From Lentisphaerota bacterium (GTDB lineage Bacteria > Verrucomicrobiota > Lentisphaeria > Oligosphaerales > JABHEG01), in NCBI GenBank assembly GCA_018676675.1, contig JABHEG010000145.1, positions 80,155 to 144,154 of the forward strand: 64,000 nt of DNA, written 5' to 3'. This document shows, piece by piece, positions 18,108 to 26,155 of the stretch. How positions within the stretch are numbered: position 1 is the stretch's first letter; each line of letters opens with the position of its first letter. The position numbers and the translations under genes are program-made. The notes under the pieces are model-generated. The model did no database searches, was not told the origin of the DNA, and saw only the letters and a list, made by a program, of their open reading frames with translations.

Positions 18108-18767
18108 TTACTCGGCGGCCTCGGTTTCAGCCTCGCCTTCACCCTCGGTGGCCTCGCCTTCCTCGCCTTCTTCGCCTTCTTCGCCTTCGACTTCTTCTTC
18201 TTCTTCGGCATCAATATTGGCCATGCGCACCTGGAAGACAGAAAGATCCAGGTCCGAAGTGGGGTCAACGCCCTCCGGCCAAGGCAACTCATTGGCATGC
18301 ATCGTCGAATCAAGCTCAATGTCGCTTACATCAACAACCAGCGTGTCAATCATGTCAGCTGGCAGACAGCGGACCTCGATTTCGTGGACCATCTGCTCCA
18401 ACTGGCCACCTGTCTGAGTCCCGACAGGTTCGCCATGGGGCTCAATCGTGACCATCGTGAGAACAACCTGGTCTGCTCGAACTTCCTGGAGATCCAGATG
18501 GAGAGTTCGGCCGCTGACCGGATGACGCTGGACTTCTTTGAGGATCACCGAAGCCGTGCGATCGCCCGCGATGTCAACCGAAATCATCCCTGAATGCGAG
18601 AGTACGCTCAAGCATGTCTCGTCAGTCAAGGCCACGGACACGGCCGGCGCACCAAATCCGTAAAGGACAGAGGGCACTTTTCCCTCGCGACGAAGGGCCC
18701 GGTTGGCGCCCTTCCCAAGGGATTCGCGCTTCTCTACGGTGATCGTGAAATCTTTGTTCTTACTCAT
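18108..18767 (-). CDS. rplY: 50S ribosomal protein L25/TL5 (Ctc-type)
   Basis: The 219-residue protein has the N-terminal 5S rRNA-binding domain (VEKRESLGKGANRALRREG, VPSVLYG) and the C-terminal beta domain of the long TL5/Ctc form. The last about 30 residues are almost all Glu, Gly and Ala (EEEEEVEGEEGEEGEEGEAT), encoded by a GAA/GAG-rich tract. The ATG at 18767 has GAGGAT about 11 bases upstream and starts the conserved core; the upstream GTG frame start at 18785 is less likely. It lies between prs and pth, a classic arrangement. Confidence 0.95.
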   Translation of the reverse strand: MSKNKDFTITVEKRESLGKGANRALRREGKVPSVLYGFGAPAVSVALTDETCLSVLSHSGMISVDIAGDRTASVILKEVQRHPVSGRTLHLDLQEVRADQVVLTMVTIEPHGEPVGTQTGGQLEQMVHEIEVRCLPADMIDTLVVDVSDIELDSTMHANELPWPEGVDPTSDLDLSVFQVRMANIDAEEEEEVEGEEGEEGEEGEATEGEGEAETEAAE

Positions 18768-18824
18768 TGTTCCGGCTATCCTCACTCACGGTTGGGCATC
18801 GCGGCCGCTCCTGGCAGCGCTGCT

Positions 18825-19784
18825 TCAGTCGACGTCTGGAGCTGACTTCAGTCTGAAGAGCGACGAGACGGAGCGTCGTTTGTGGATACGTTTGATGGCC
18901 TCGGCAAGCAGACCTGCCACCGAAAGCACTTTGAGCTTACTGTCGCCGGCTCGACAGGGATCCAAAGGTACACTGTCAGTTGTAACCAGTTCCGTTATGC
19001 AGCTGTCCCTCAGCGTCTGGAACCCTTTATCGGTCAGGCAACAATGCGACACGGCGGCAAACACCCGGTTAGCACCGTTCTCCTTCAGTTTCTCGGCAGC
19101 GGCAGCCAGTGTGCCCGCCGTCGTAGTCAAGTCATCGACCAGAACGCAGTCCCGCCCGGCAACGTCACCGACCAAATGCGATGACTCCACCCGCTCAGCA
19201 TCGATCCGCCGCTTGGCGACGAGTGCGAAACCGCAGTCCAGCATGTCTGCATAGGCGTGGGCCATCTTGACGCCACCCGAGTCCGGAGCGACGACGACCA
19301 CTTCGGAGTCCATCGCCTCGATCAGGTAGCGCACCAACACAGGCGCCGCATACAAATGATCGACAGGCACATCAAAGAAGCCCTGGATCTGTTGCGCATG
19401 CAAATCCATGGTCAACACGCGCTGTGCTCCGGCCGTCACCAGCAGATTGGCCACCAATTTGGCCGATATCGGGACCCGGGGCCTGTCCTTGCGGTCCTGC
19501 CGCGCATATCCGTAGAACGGCAGAACGGCAGTGATCTGTTTGGCGGAGGCCCTGCGAGCCGCATCCAGCAGGATCAGCAACTCCATCAGGTTCTCATTCG
19601 GCGGCGCGCAGGTCGGCTGGATGATGTAAACGTCAGCCCCGCGGATGTTATCCGTGTACTGGACATGCACTTCGCCTTCAGGGAAGCGGCTGATCTCTAC
19701 CTTGCCGAGGGGCTTGCCCAGCTCGTCGGCAATGCGGCTGGACAGGTCAGGATTAGCAGTGCCTGAAAAAAGCCTGATGCCCAT
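18825..19784 (-). CDS. prs: Ribose-phosphate pyrophosphokinase
   Basis: The 319-residue enzyme makes PRPP from ribose 5-phosphate and ATP for nucleotide, His and Trp synthesis. LFSGTANPDLS at the start, the flexible-loop region RQDRKDRPRVPISAK, MDLHAQQIQGFFDVPVD and the PRPP motif CVLVDDLTTTAGT (DD followed by TTAGT) are all present. It is the first gene of the twelve-gene minus-strand cluster. A promoter candidate lies about 145 bases upstream. Confidence 0.97.
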   Translation of the reverse strand: MGIRLFSGTANPDLSSRIADELGKPLGKVEISRFPEGEVHVQYTDNIRGADVYIIQPTCAPPNENLMELLILLDAARRASAKQITAVLPFYGYARQDRKDRPRVPISAKLVANLLVTAGAQRVLTMDLHAQQIQGFFDVPVDHLYAAPVLVRYLIEAMDSEVVVVAPDSGGVKMAHAYADMLDCGFALVAKRRIDAERVESSHLVGDVAGRDCVLVDDLTTTAGTLAAAAEKLKENGANRVFAAVSHCCLTDKGFQTLRDSCITELVTTDSVPLDPCRAGDSKLKVLSVAGLLAEAIKRIHKRRSVSSLFRLKSAPDVD

Positions 19785-20256
19785 AGTTCCGTTTCCGCTG
19801 CTTCTACCTGACTACGCTGTCGCCCCCCGTACAACGATAACCCGCCGCCGCACATCGTTCCCTGAGAGTTGGGACGCGTGACGTTCGGGGGGAGCCCGAC
19901 GGAGGCCAATCATTCGCGAACAAAGAGCCTAATATACACGCGCGAGCTCGCCTGTCCAACGTGGCTGGTGCAACCTTCAGCTCCTGCAACGGATCAGTCG
20001 CGAGAGAGCGTGCTCAGCCAAGATTGGTCAAGCCACCTCAACCGTCCTCGGGCAACGCACTCCTCGGCACGAAATCGGAGAACGCGGGCATTCTTGCCCG
20101 GCGATTGCCCGCGCGGAACTACGCCGTTGCCGGCCTCCTTCCCGCCAATCCGTCGTGGCGGTCGAAAATGCCGGGCAGACAGGCTATGTTCCGGGCCACC
20201 GCAATAGGTAGACCGCGAGGCAAAAACGACTACTGAATGCCCCCGGGAACGCTCGA
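19785..20256. other. Divergent intergenic region prs / adenylate cyclase
   Basis: This 472-base region separates two divergent genes. It has only short frames without recognisable families. It carries a prs-directed promoter candidate at 19931-19958. I found no convincing plus-strand promoter for the cyclase and no RNA gene. Confidence 0.5.
19931..19958 (-). promoter_or_regulatory. Predicted sigma70-type promoter of prs cluster
   Basis: Read on the minus strand: -35 TGGACA (5 of 6), a 16-base spacer, and -10 TATATT (5 of 6). It points to prs 145 bases away, leaving a leader of roughly 140 bases. The placement at the head of a collinear cluster supports the call. Confidence 0.5.
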
Positions 20257-22137
20257 ATGCCCTCAATCCGCGTCATCTCCGGCCCGCTCCAAGGCAAAAA
20301 GATCAAGATCGGCGACGATGCCGTGATTGGTCGGGATGTCGGCGCCGACATCTGCTTGGCCTCTCCGGAAATATCGCGCCGGCACTGCCGAATATTCGGC
20401 AATGGCAACGGCTACTCGGTTGAAGATTTGGGGAGCCGGAACGGGACCGTCGTCGATGGGGTATTTCAGCGACGGGCCACCCTCAGACACGGAACGCGCT
20501 TCCGCCTCGGGAAAGTTGAGATCGAGTTCGCCTCGGAGTCTGCCACGCCAGGCGCCCCCGCTTCCGACGGGATCAACTCGGATGATGAGGGCCTCGACAT
20601 CTCAGTCGTTCTGGATGCTTCTGAAGCCCTTCCGAGCATTCAGACACTCTCGCCCTCCGAGATTGCAGCCCGTCTCCAGACGTTCATGAAAGTGGGACAG
20701 ACGCTTGCGGCTCACACGGAAGAGGCCCGAATCGTTCCCGACATACTCCAATGCCTTCTAGACATTTTCACCCAGGCAAGCCGGGCGTTCGTGCTTATGG
20801 GCGATACGGCTGACAGCCTGGTGGAAAAGGGGCGTCTGAGTCGAAGTCAACGCAGCGACACCGGCCAACGTGGGGTCAGCCGGACAATTCTGTGCACCGT
20901 CATGGACCGCCGGGAGGCCGTCCTCTCCCTCGATGCGGCCAGAGACGAACGCTTCTCCCTTGGCGAGAGCATCATCCAGCAGAACATCCACAGCATGATG
21001 TGTGCCCCACTCATCGCCCACCAGGAGATTCTGGGAGCGATAGAGGTGGATTCTCTCACCGTGTCTGACCCCTTCGCCAAGCAGGACTTGGACCTACTCG
21101 TAGGCGTGGCATCGCAGATGGCGCTCTACCTGCGCAACCTCAACCTGGCTGAACGTGCCGCCAGAGATCGGGCACAGCGCCGACAGTTGGAGCGATTCTT
21201 CTCACCAGCCGTGGCTCGCCAAGTCATCGACGGGGACCTGAGCCTCGGCGGGGACTCCAAGACCGGCGTTGTCATGTTCTGCGATATCATTGGCTTCACC
21301 GCAATGAGTGAGCGCACAGCTCCGGCTGAACTCGTCAGACGTCTTAACCTATACCTCAGCCGAATGGTCGGCTTGGTGCTTGAGAATGAGGGAACGGTAG
21401 ACAAGTTCGGCGGGGATGCCATTCTGGCAGTCTGGGGAGCTCCCACAGCGATCGATAACGACGCAAACCAGGCGCTCAATGCTGCGCTGTGCATGCAAAA
21501 CGACATGCTCGAGTTCAACTGGCGCCTGCAGCAGATGGGCGTGGAACCAATCTCTATGGGGATCGGCCTCCATGCGGGTGAGTTCATTGCCGGCAACATC
21601 GGCTCCGAGGACCGCATGGAGTATACGGTGATCGGCAACGATGTGAACATCGCCAAACGCATCGAGTCGCTGGCCACTCAGGGCATGGTCATGGTGTCGG
21701 AAGAGTTCTGTGACCGGGTCGATGGACAAGTCATCGGCTCCCGCTTCCCGGATATCCAGCTCCGAGGCTCTTCCCTGCCCCGTCCCGTTGTTTGTGTCAG
21801 AGGGCTTCGCCGGGGCGAGCAAGTAGTCACAAGCGTGGATTTCCGTCTGCGGAACAGTCCGGGAGGCAAGCTGGTCGGCACAAACACTGCGGGAACCTGT
21901 CTGGAAATTCTGACCGGGGCCGAGCTCACCCAAGGCACTGAAATCGTCTTGCTGTGCCTGCTCCCCGAGAGCGACAACGAGGAATTCCGAGCCGTTGTGG
22001 GCAAACGCAGTGAGACGAAACGCTTCCACTGGGAGATCAACTGCCCCAAACCGCCGCAGTTTCTGAAGACGTTCCTGGAAGAGGGAATTGTTGACGCTCG
22101 AACGGAAGCGATCCCGTGGAACCGCCAGACGGCGTGA
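20257..22137 (+). CDS. FHA-GAF class III adenylate cyclase
   Basis: The 626-residue protein begins with an FHA domain (Gly25-Arg26, SRRHC at 40-44, Asn62), continues with a GAF-like domain (about 140-295) and a short linker helix, then a class III cyclase catalytic domain (about 333-515). Metal-binding Asp343 (FCDIIGF) and Asp387 (KFGGDAIL) are present, as are transition-state Asn464 and Arg468. The base-selecting pair Lys383/Thr457 is of the adenylate type seen in cyanobacterial enzymes, so cAMP is the likely product. The last about 100 residues are of unknown fold, perhaps a degenerate PilZ-like domain (weak). No membrane segment is seen. FHA suggests recruitment by phospho-threonine; GAF suggests a small-molecule input. 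Confidence 0.9.
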   Translation: MPSIRVISGPLQGKKIKIGDDAVIGRDVGADICLASPEISRRHCRIFGNGNGYSVEDLGSRNGTVVDGVFQRRATLRHGTRFRLGKVEIEFASESATPGAPASDGINSDDEGLDISVVLDASEALPSIQTLSPSEIAARLQTFMKVGQTLAAHTEEARIVPDILQCLLDIFTQASRAFVLMGDTADSLVEKGRLSRSQRSDTGQRGVSRTILCTVMDRREAVLSLDAARDERFSLGESIIQQNIHSMMCAPLIAHQEILGAIEVDSLTVSDPFAKQDLDLLVGVASQMALYLRNLNLAERAARDRAQRRQLERFFSPAVARQVIDGDLSLGGDSKTGVVMFCDIIGFTAMSERTAPAELVRRLNLYLSRMVGLVLENEGTVDKFGGDAILAVWGAPTAIDNDANQALNAALCMQNDMLEFNWRLQQMGVEPISMGIGLHAGEFIAGNIGSEDRMEYTVIGNDVNIAKRIESLATQGMVMVSEEFCDRVDGQVIGSRFPDIQLRGSSLPRPVVCVRGLRRGEQVVTSVDFRLRNSPGGKLVGTNTAGTCLEILTGAELTQGTEIVLLCLLPESDNEEFRAVVGKRSETKRFHWEINCPKPPQFLKTFLEEGIVDARTEAIPWNRQTA

Positions 22138-22276
22138 CAGTCCTCCAGCCACGTCCCAGCCACCGACCATGGCGAGATCTTCCGGAAGGGAGCAGCGCGG
22201 TCAAAGGCACCGGGAATGGCCCAACCCCGATGAGCACGGGAAGTGGCGATGGCAGACAGGACACGCCCAGACCGCT

Positions 22277-23188
22277 TCAGCCCTTGGAGACGTACATCCC
22301 GCTTGTCCACTCGTCGATCGTCCGACGCTGACACTCGACGAACCCAAGCCCTTCGTAACACACCTTGACCTCCTCGTACTGGTCGGTCAGAATCCCGGAC
22401 AGGATCAGACGGGCGCCCGGACAGCTGCGATCCACGAACCCGGCAACGCATTCCGCGTATCCCAACAGAACAACGGCCAGGATGTTGGCCACGACCACGG
22501 CGTAGCCCGGCCCCGGATCAAACTCCGCAATCTCGGCACACGTCAGGACAACGTCGTCAACGCCTTGAGCTCCGAGGTTGCTCCGGGCAACACGAACAGC
22601 ATCCGGGTCATGGTCAAATCCGGTGACGGCTCCGAAGCCGAGCTTGCGGGCTGCCAGAGACAAGATCCCCGAGCCGCACCCGGCCTCCAGAAACGCCTCC
22701 CCTTGACGCGCGTCTGCAAGGGAATCAAGGAACTCCAGGCAAGCACGCGTTGTGCCGTGGTAGCCAGTACCGAAGCACATCCCCGGATCCAGTTCGACCA
22801 CCACTTCCCCGCTGGCCGGAGTGTACTCCTCCCAACTCGGGGAGACGACAAGCCGGTCGGTCACGCTGAATGTCTTGAAGAACGCCTTCCAGCACTCGGC
22901 CCACTCCTCTCGCTGGATCGTGGTGAGCTGAACCTCAGGGGGGACACCATGCAGGAAGCTCTGCCAGGACGCCAGTAAATCCTCAACGATGACGGCTCTT
23001 TCAACGGCCTCTTCGTATAGCGATGAAAAGAGTCGAATCGTGCTCAGTGGCCGTCCCGGAAGACGCCAGGATGCAAACGGCAGTTCCATAGCGGCCAAGG
23101 CTTCTTCCACGACGGGGGAATCGTCCACAGAGAGCGAAACTTCGACGACGTGTAGCACCTCCCCTCCAGCTGGCTCACACGCATCCAT
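22277..23188 (-). CDS. prmA: Ribosomal protein L11 methyltransferase
   Basis: The 303-residue SAM-dependent enzyme shows the PrmA features: an N-terminal substrate-recognition domain, then DPGMCFGTGYHGTTRACL, motif I FLEAGCGSGILS, DHDPDAV, and VVANIL as the substrate-amine loop. The usual GTGxHPTT motif reads GTGYHGTT here. PrmA trimethylates L11. The start has GAGG seven bases upstream. The gene stands alone between the cyclase (convergent) and the photolyase-like gene. Confidence 0.9.
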   Translation of the reverse strand: MDACEPAGGEVLHVVEVSLSVDDSPVVEEALAAMELPFASWRLPGRPLSTIRLFSSLYEEAVERAVIVEDLLASWQSFLHGVPPEVQLTTIQREEWAECWKAFFKTFSVTDRLVVSPSWEEYTPASGEVVVELDPGMCFGTGYHGTTRACLEFLDSLADARQGEAFLEAGCGSGILSLAARKLGFGAVTGFDHDPDAVRVARSNLGAQGVDDVVLTCAEIAEFDPGPGYAVVVANILAVVLLGYAECVAGFVDRSCPGARLILSGILTDQYEEVKVCYEGLGFVECQRRTIDEWTSGMYVSKG

Positions 23189-23290
23189 CGCATCACCTCT
23201 TTCTCACGCCCCACTGAAGGAGCAGGCCGGGGGAAACTGCCAGCCAGAGCCGCCGCGAAAAGGGCGTCGCGTCGGGGTTCACGGTTAGCA

Positions 23291-23377
23291 GGTTCACCGT
23301 TCAACGGTTGGGAACAGGCAATTGGACCCAATTTGGAGGACAAACCGTCTTGGTCATGAACCGCTGAACCTGGAACC
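23291..23377. repeat. Intergenic imperfect inverted repeat
   Basis: A 19-base arm at 23291-23309 (GGTTCACCGTTCAACGGTT) is matched in inverted form at 23359-23377 with 15 of 19 identities, around a 49-base centre. It lies between prmA and the photolyase-like gene, 5' of prmA, and no gene is present in it. A further small stem (CCCTC...GAGGG) follows at about 23379-23402. Confidence 0.5.
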
Positions 23378-23403
23378 CCCTCCGCGGGCTTTTCGCAGAG
23401 GGT

Positions 23404-24723
23404 CTAGCCCGTCACACACGGGATCCTGCCGTTGTCCATGCGCGTGGCCGTTCTGAACGGGTGACACGCCAGCGTGGGAGCCCCGGGAACCGTGAAAGGG
23501 CCGCACCCACAAGGGTAGTCCGTTGCCGAGAATCCCATGGCATCACCGAGAGACTTCCACATATCAAAACTCTCGGTCGAGAGCGAGACAGGAACAGCTT
23601 CATTCCATCGCCGGATCTCCCGCAGGTGCGTCTCATAGATCCGTTGCCGGGCAATCGGAGGGAATGGACGAGTTGTCACTTTCCCAATGGTGTCTTTGGC
23701 CTCCTCAGCAGCAGCCAGGAACGCCGGGTCGAGGTGCTCCACGGGCAGTCGCCGTTTGAGATCATCGATATCCATCCACATGAAGGAGCAGAGACTGATC
23801 ACATCGGGATCGGTCCTCTCAAACATGAGCTTCGCCGTGAACGCCGCGTCCTCCTCCCACCCCTTCACCGGGATGATCGGTTTGAACTTGTAGCGAATCT
23901 GATACCCCGCCTCTTGGGCGATCCGGGCGGCCTCGATTCGTTCTTCAGTCGTCCCCGTCCTGGGCTCGATAAAACGACTCTGATTCGGCCCGGAAACGCT
24001 CCAGACGATGATTGTGTTGCCGTTGTGTCTGAGCTCACGCATCCACTCCGTGTTCCACTCCGTGTTCCACGTCTTGGTGTGGATGATCAGGTAGCGGTTC
24101 TCCAGTGTCCCGAAGAACTCGATAAGCTCCCCAAGACAGCCAAGTTCAGGTTCGAGTCCCGGCGGATCGCCGTCGTCGTCAAGGAGATAGGTCAACTGCC
24201 AGGGATGCATCTCGATCAGCTTGCCCAACCAATGGCAGTACTCCTCAACATTCACCCCGGCGATCAGCAACCCGCCAAGGCCGCAGTAATGACAGCGGTG
24301 CACACAGCCGTTCTGTTGGTGGATTCGCCAGCAGGGACGGCAGACCTTGTGCCCGCGGTTGGGATCGCCCTCCTGATTGTAGTTGGCCCAACGGAATGCC
24401 TGATGGCCGAGGAGATTGGTGAGACTACCCGTCTGCGTCACCCCCATCTCGACCAATCGCGCAATCCGTTCTGAAGCCTGGTCATCGAAGCGGAAGGTGT
24501 TGAACAGAAGGGACGGGTCGCGGATCTCGTCCAGCGTTCCCATTGAGCCGCGCTTCGCCATCAGTCCATTGCTGATCATCTCCGGCAAGTCCACATCCGC
24601 ATATACAGTGGGCACCACCGGCTTCTCAAGGGCCGCGATGACACGATTCACACGCCCCATGTAGAGCTCATTCCCGGCAACCGTTTCGTGAACGTATACA
24701 TTCTCGGGCTGAAGAGGATACAT
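23404..24723 (-). CDS. Spore photoproduct lyase-like radical SAM protein
   Basis: The 439-residue protein has a radical SAM motif Cys140-x3-Cys144-x2-Cys147 (GCVHRCHYCGLG). The following segments, including YLIIHTKTWN, LRHNGNTIIVWSVSGPN, RIEAARIAQEAGYQIRYKFKP and IIPVKGWEEDA, match the layout of SplB, which repairs thymine spore photoproduct. Extra cysteines precede (CRPC, 128-131) and follow (CGCGPF, LACHPF) the core and could hold a second cluster. No sporulation gene is nearby, so the substrate may differ from spore photoproduct. The sequence NTEWNTEW comes from a perfect 12-base tandem duplication at 24043-24066. Confidence 0.75.
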   Translation of the reverse strand: MYPLQPENVYVHETVAGNELYMGRVNRVIAALEKPVVPTVYADVDLPEMISNGLMAKRGSMGTLDEIRDPSLLFNTFRFDDQASERIARLVEMGVTQTGSLTNLLGHQAFRWANYNQEGDPNRGHKVCRPCWRIHQQNGCVHRCHYCGLGGLLIAGVNVEEYCHWLGKLIEMHPWQLTYLLDDDGDPPGLEPELGCLGELIEFFGTLENRYLIIHTKTWNTEWNTEWMRELRHNGNTIIVWSVSGPNQSRFIEPRTGTTEERIEAARIAQEAGYQIRYKFKPIIPVKGWEEDAAFTAKLMFERTDPDVISLCSFMWMDIDDLKRRLPVEHLDPAFLAAAEEAKDTIGKVTTRPFPPIARQRIYETHLREIRRWNEAVPVSLSTESFDMWKSLGDAMGFSATDYPCGCGPFTVPGAPTLACHPFRTATRMDNGRIPCVTG

Positions 24724-24908
24724 GTGTTCTTTTCCTGCCGCCGTGGGCGGGTCCCTTTCTGTCTCTCTGTGGCGTCCCGGCGAACGGCCATCGGCGTTCT
24801 CAGGTCGGCTTCACCGCCGACAGCGCTCCAGGCCAAGCCGTGCCGTCCGCATCCGCTCTATAGTGCTCCCCTCAGCCACTGCAAGCCCAATCCCAGCAGA
24901 AAGGGAAG

Positions 24909-24940
24909 GCCGAGAACGTGCACCAACACGCTCCCGGCCT
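24909..24940 (-). terminator. Predicted intrinsic terminator of the DUF1080 gene
   Basis: On the minus strand a 13-base stem (11 of 13 paired, GGCCGGGAGCGTG with CACGTTCTCGGCC) and a 6-base loop are followed by TTCCCTTTCT. It lies 27 bases after the stop of the DUF1080 gene. The pyrimidine tract is not pure U, so strength is uncertain. Confidence 0.5.
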
Positions 24941-24966
24941 GTGATGAGTGGTCCTTTCGGGGCCGT

Positions 24967-25728
24967 CTACTCCTGGTCGTACGCTCCCAGGGGGCGGTAC
25001 CAGATATTCCGGAAGCGAACCGGATTCTTGTGATCCTGCAGTTCAAGCGGCCCTGCTGACGCGTGCGGGACGTATTCGCCCACCTTCTTGTGCGTCGTGG
25101 CCCCAATCAGCTCCTTGTCATGGTGCAGCAAGACGCCATTCAGGAACACCGTAACCCGGGCCGGACTGACCACCTTGCCATCCTCAAAACGCGGAGCAAT
25201 CCAGATGATGTCATAAACCTGCCACTCGCCTGGCTTCCGGCAGCTGTTCGCCAACGGCGGGCACTGACCGTAAATCCCCCCGGTTGTTCCGTCAGGGTAA
25301 GTCGGGTTCTCGAAGCAGTCCAAAACCTGAATCTCATACTTCCCCATGAGAAACACGCCACTGTTGCCGCGCCCCTGGCTATCCCCCTCAACCACCACAG
25401 GTGACGCCCACTCGACGTGTAGCTGGCAATCCCCGAACTCGGCCACACTCTTGATGTTGCCGGCCTTGGGGGCAACTTCCATATAGCCGTTCTCAACCTT
25501 CCATTTGGCCTCGTTTCCGTCCTTGTCAACCCACCCTGAGAGGTCGGTCCCGTCGAACAGCACAACGGCGTCCGAAGGCGCAGCCCCGGCAGCCTCCTGA
25601 GTGCTCTCCGTACCCGGCGTGACCACACGCGGCTGCGGCCGGTCGCAGTCGTGGACACGGTACTTGGAGTTGGGAATCAAAGGAGTGTCGCTGTAGCCCG
25701 GTTTTGCCTGCTCTGCCACGGTTCTCAT
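24967..25728 (-). CDS. DUF1080 / 3-keto-disaccharide hydrolase-family protein
   Basis: The 253-residue product has a jelly-roll DUF1080 domain: VLFDGTDLSGW, CQLHVEWASP, GNSGVFLMGKYEIQVLDCF, GIYGQ and GPLELQDHKNPVRFRNIWYRPL. Relatives are found in large numbers in Planctomycetes and other PVC genomes; some cleave 3-keto-glycosides. No signal peptide is seen at the chosen start. The frame is open to 25785, but the ATG at 25728 begins the family-typical N-terminus (PGYSDTPLIPNSKYRVHD); its GAGAGG lies unusually close to the ATG, so the start is uncertain. Confidence 0.85.
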   Translation of the reverse strand: MRTVAEQAKPGYSDTPLIPNSKYRVHDCDRPQPRVVTPGTESTQEAAGAAPSDAVVLFDGTDLSGWVDKDGNEAKWKVENGYMEVAPKAGNIKSVAEFGDCQLHVEWASPVVVEGDSQGRGNSGVFLMGKYEIQVLDCFENPTYPDGTTGGIYGQCPPLANSCRKPGEWQVYDIIWIAPRFEDGKVVSPARVTVFLNGVLLHHDKELIGATTHKKVGEYVPHASAGPLELQDHKNPVRFRNIWYRPLGAYDQE

Positions 25729-26155
25729 TCCTCTCTTATCAAGGGTCAATACGGAATGCACGGACATGACCGTGCTCATCGACATTCAACAGCCCGCCCA
25801 GTTCCCGTCGGAAGCGGCATTCCGGCGACAACCTCTCGCCAGAATCTCAGCGCCTCATTAGAGACACAACGCCAGGGACGTCAGTCGACCGGCCGCCGTC
25901 CAGCGAACTGCGGCTTTCATCCAGCCGATAATGTAACGCAGGGACAGGCGATTCGAAACGCCCGACAACAGTTCATGCCCAGCCGGTCAGCGGCAGCCCA
26001 GGAAGACTACTGATCCGGCCATAAACAGTGTTGCAGATCGGGGTGTCAGGTTTCAGTGTTCAGGTGTCAGGGCTCGAGCCTGACACACCAGACACCTGAA
26101 TCCTGTTCTGGCCCAACGCACCATTGAATGTCCCCGGATCAGTAGTACCAAGCGG
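25729..26155. other. Intergenic region with hairpin repeat
   Basis: No gene is seen here except short non-family frames. It contains the GTGTCAGG-type hairpin repeat listed at 26043-26106. The recD2 gene ends at 26156 on the minus strand, so the repeat lies in its 3' region and upstream of the DUF1080 gene. Confidence 0.5.
26043..26106. repeat. GTGTCAGG/CCTGACAC intergenic hairpin element
   Basis: The stretch holds repeats of the words TGTCAGG and TTCAGGTGTC and their complements. GTGTCAGG at 26064-26071 pairs perfectly with CCTGACAC at 26079-26086 around a loop with CTCGAG. An outer pair, TTCAGGTGTC at 26059-26068 and GACACCTGAA at 26091-26100, is also perfect and competes with the inner one. 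This is direct sequence evidence of a designed-looking stem, of the type of small dispersed repeats seen in PVC genomes. Confidence 0.6.

Noticed and set aside
23378..23403. CCCTC/GAGGG hairpin at the end of the photolyase-like gene as intrinsic terminator
   Set aside because: No U-rich tract follows in either direction and the stem is short, so I did not list it as a terminator.
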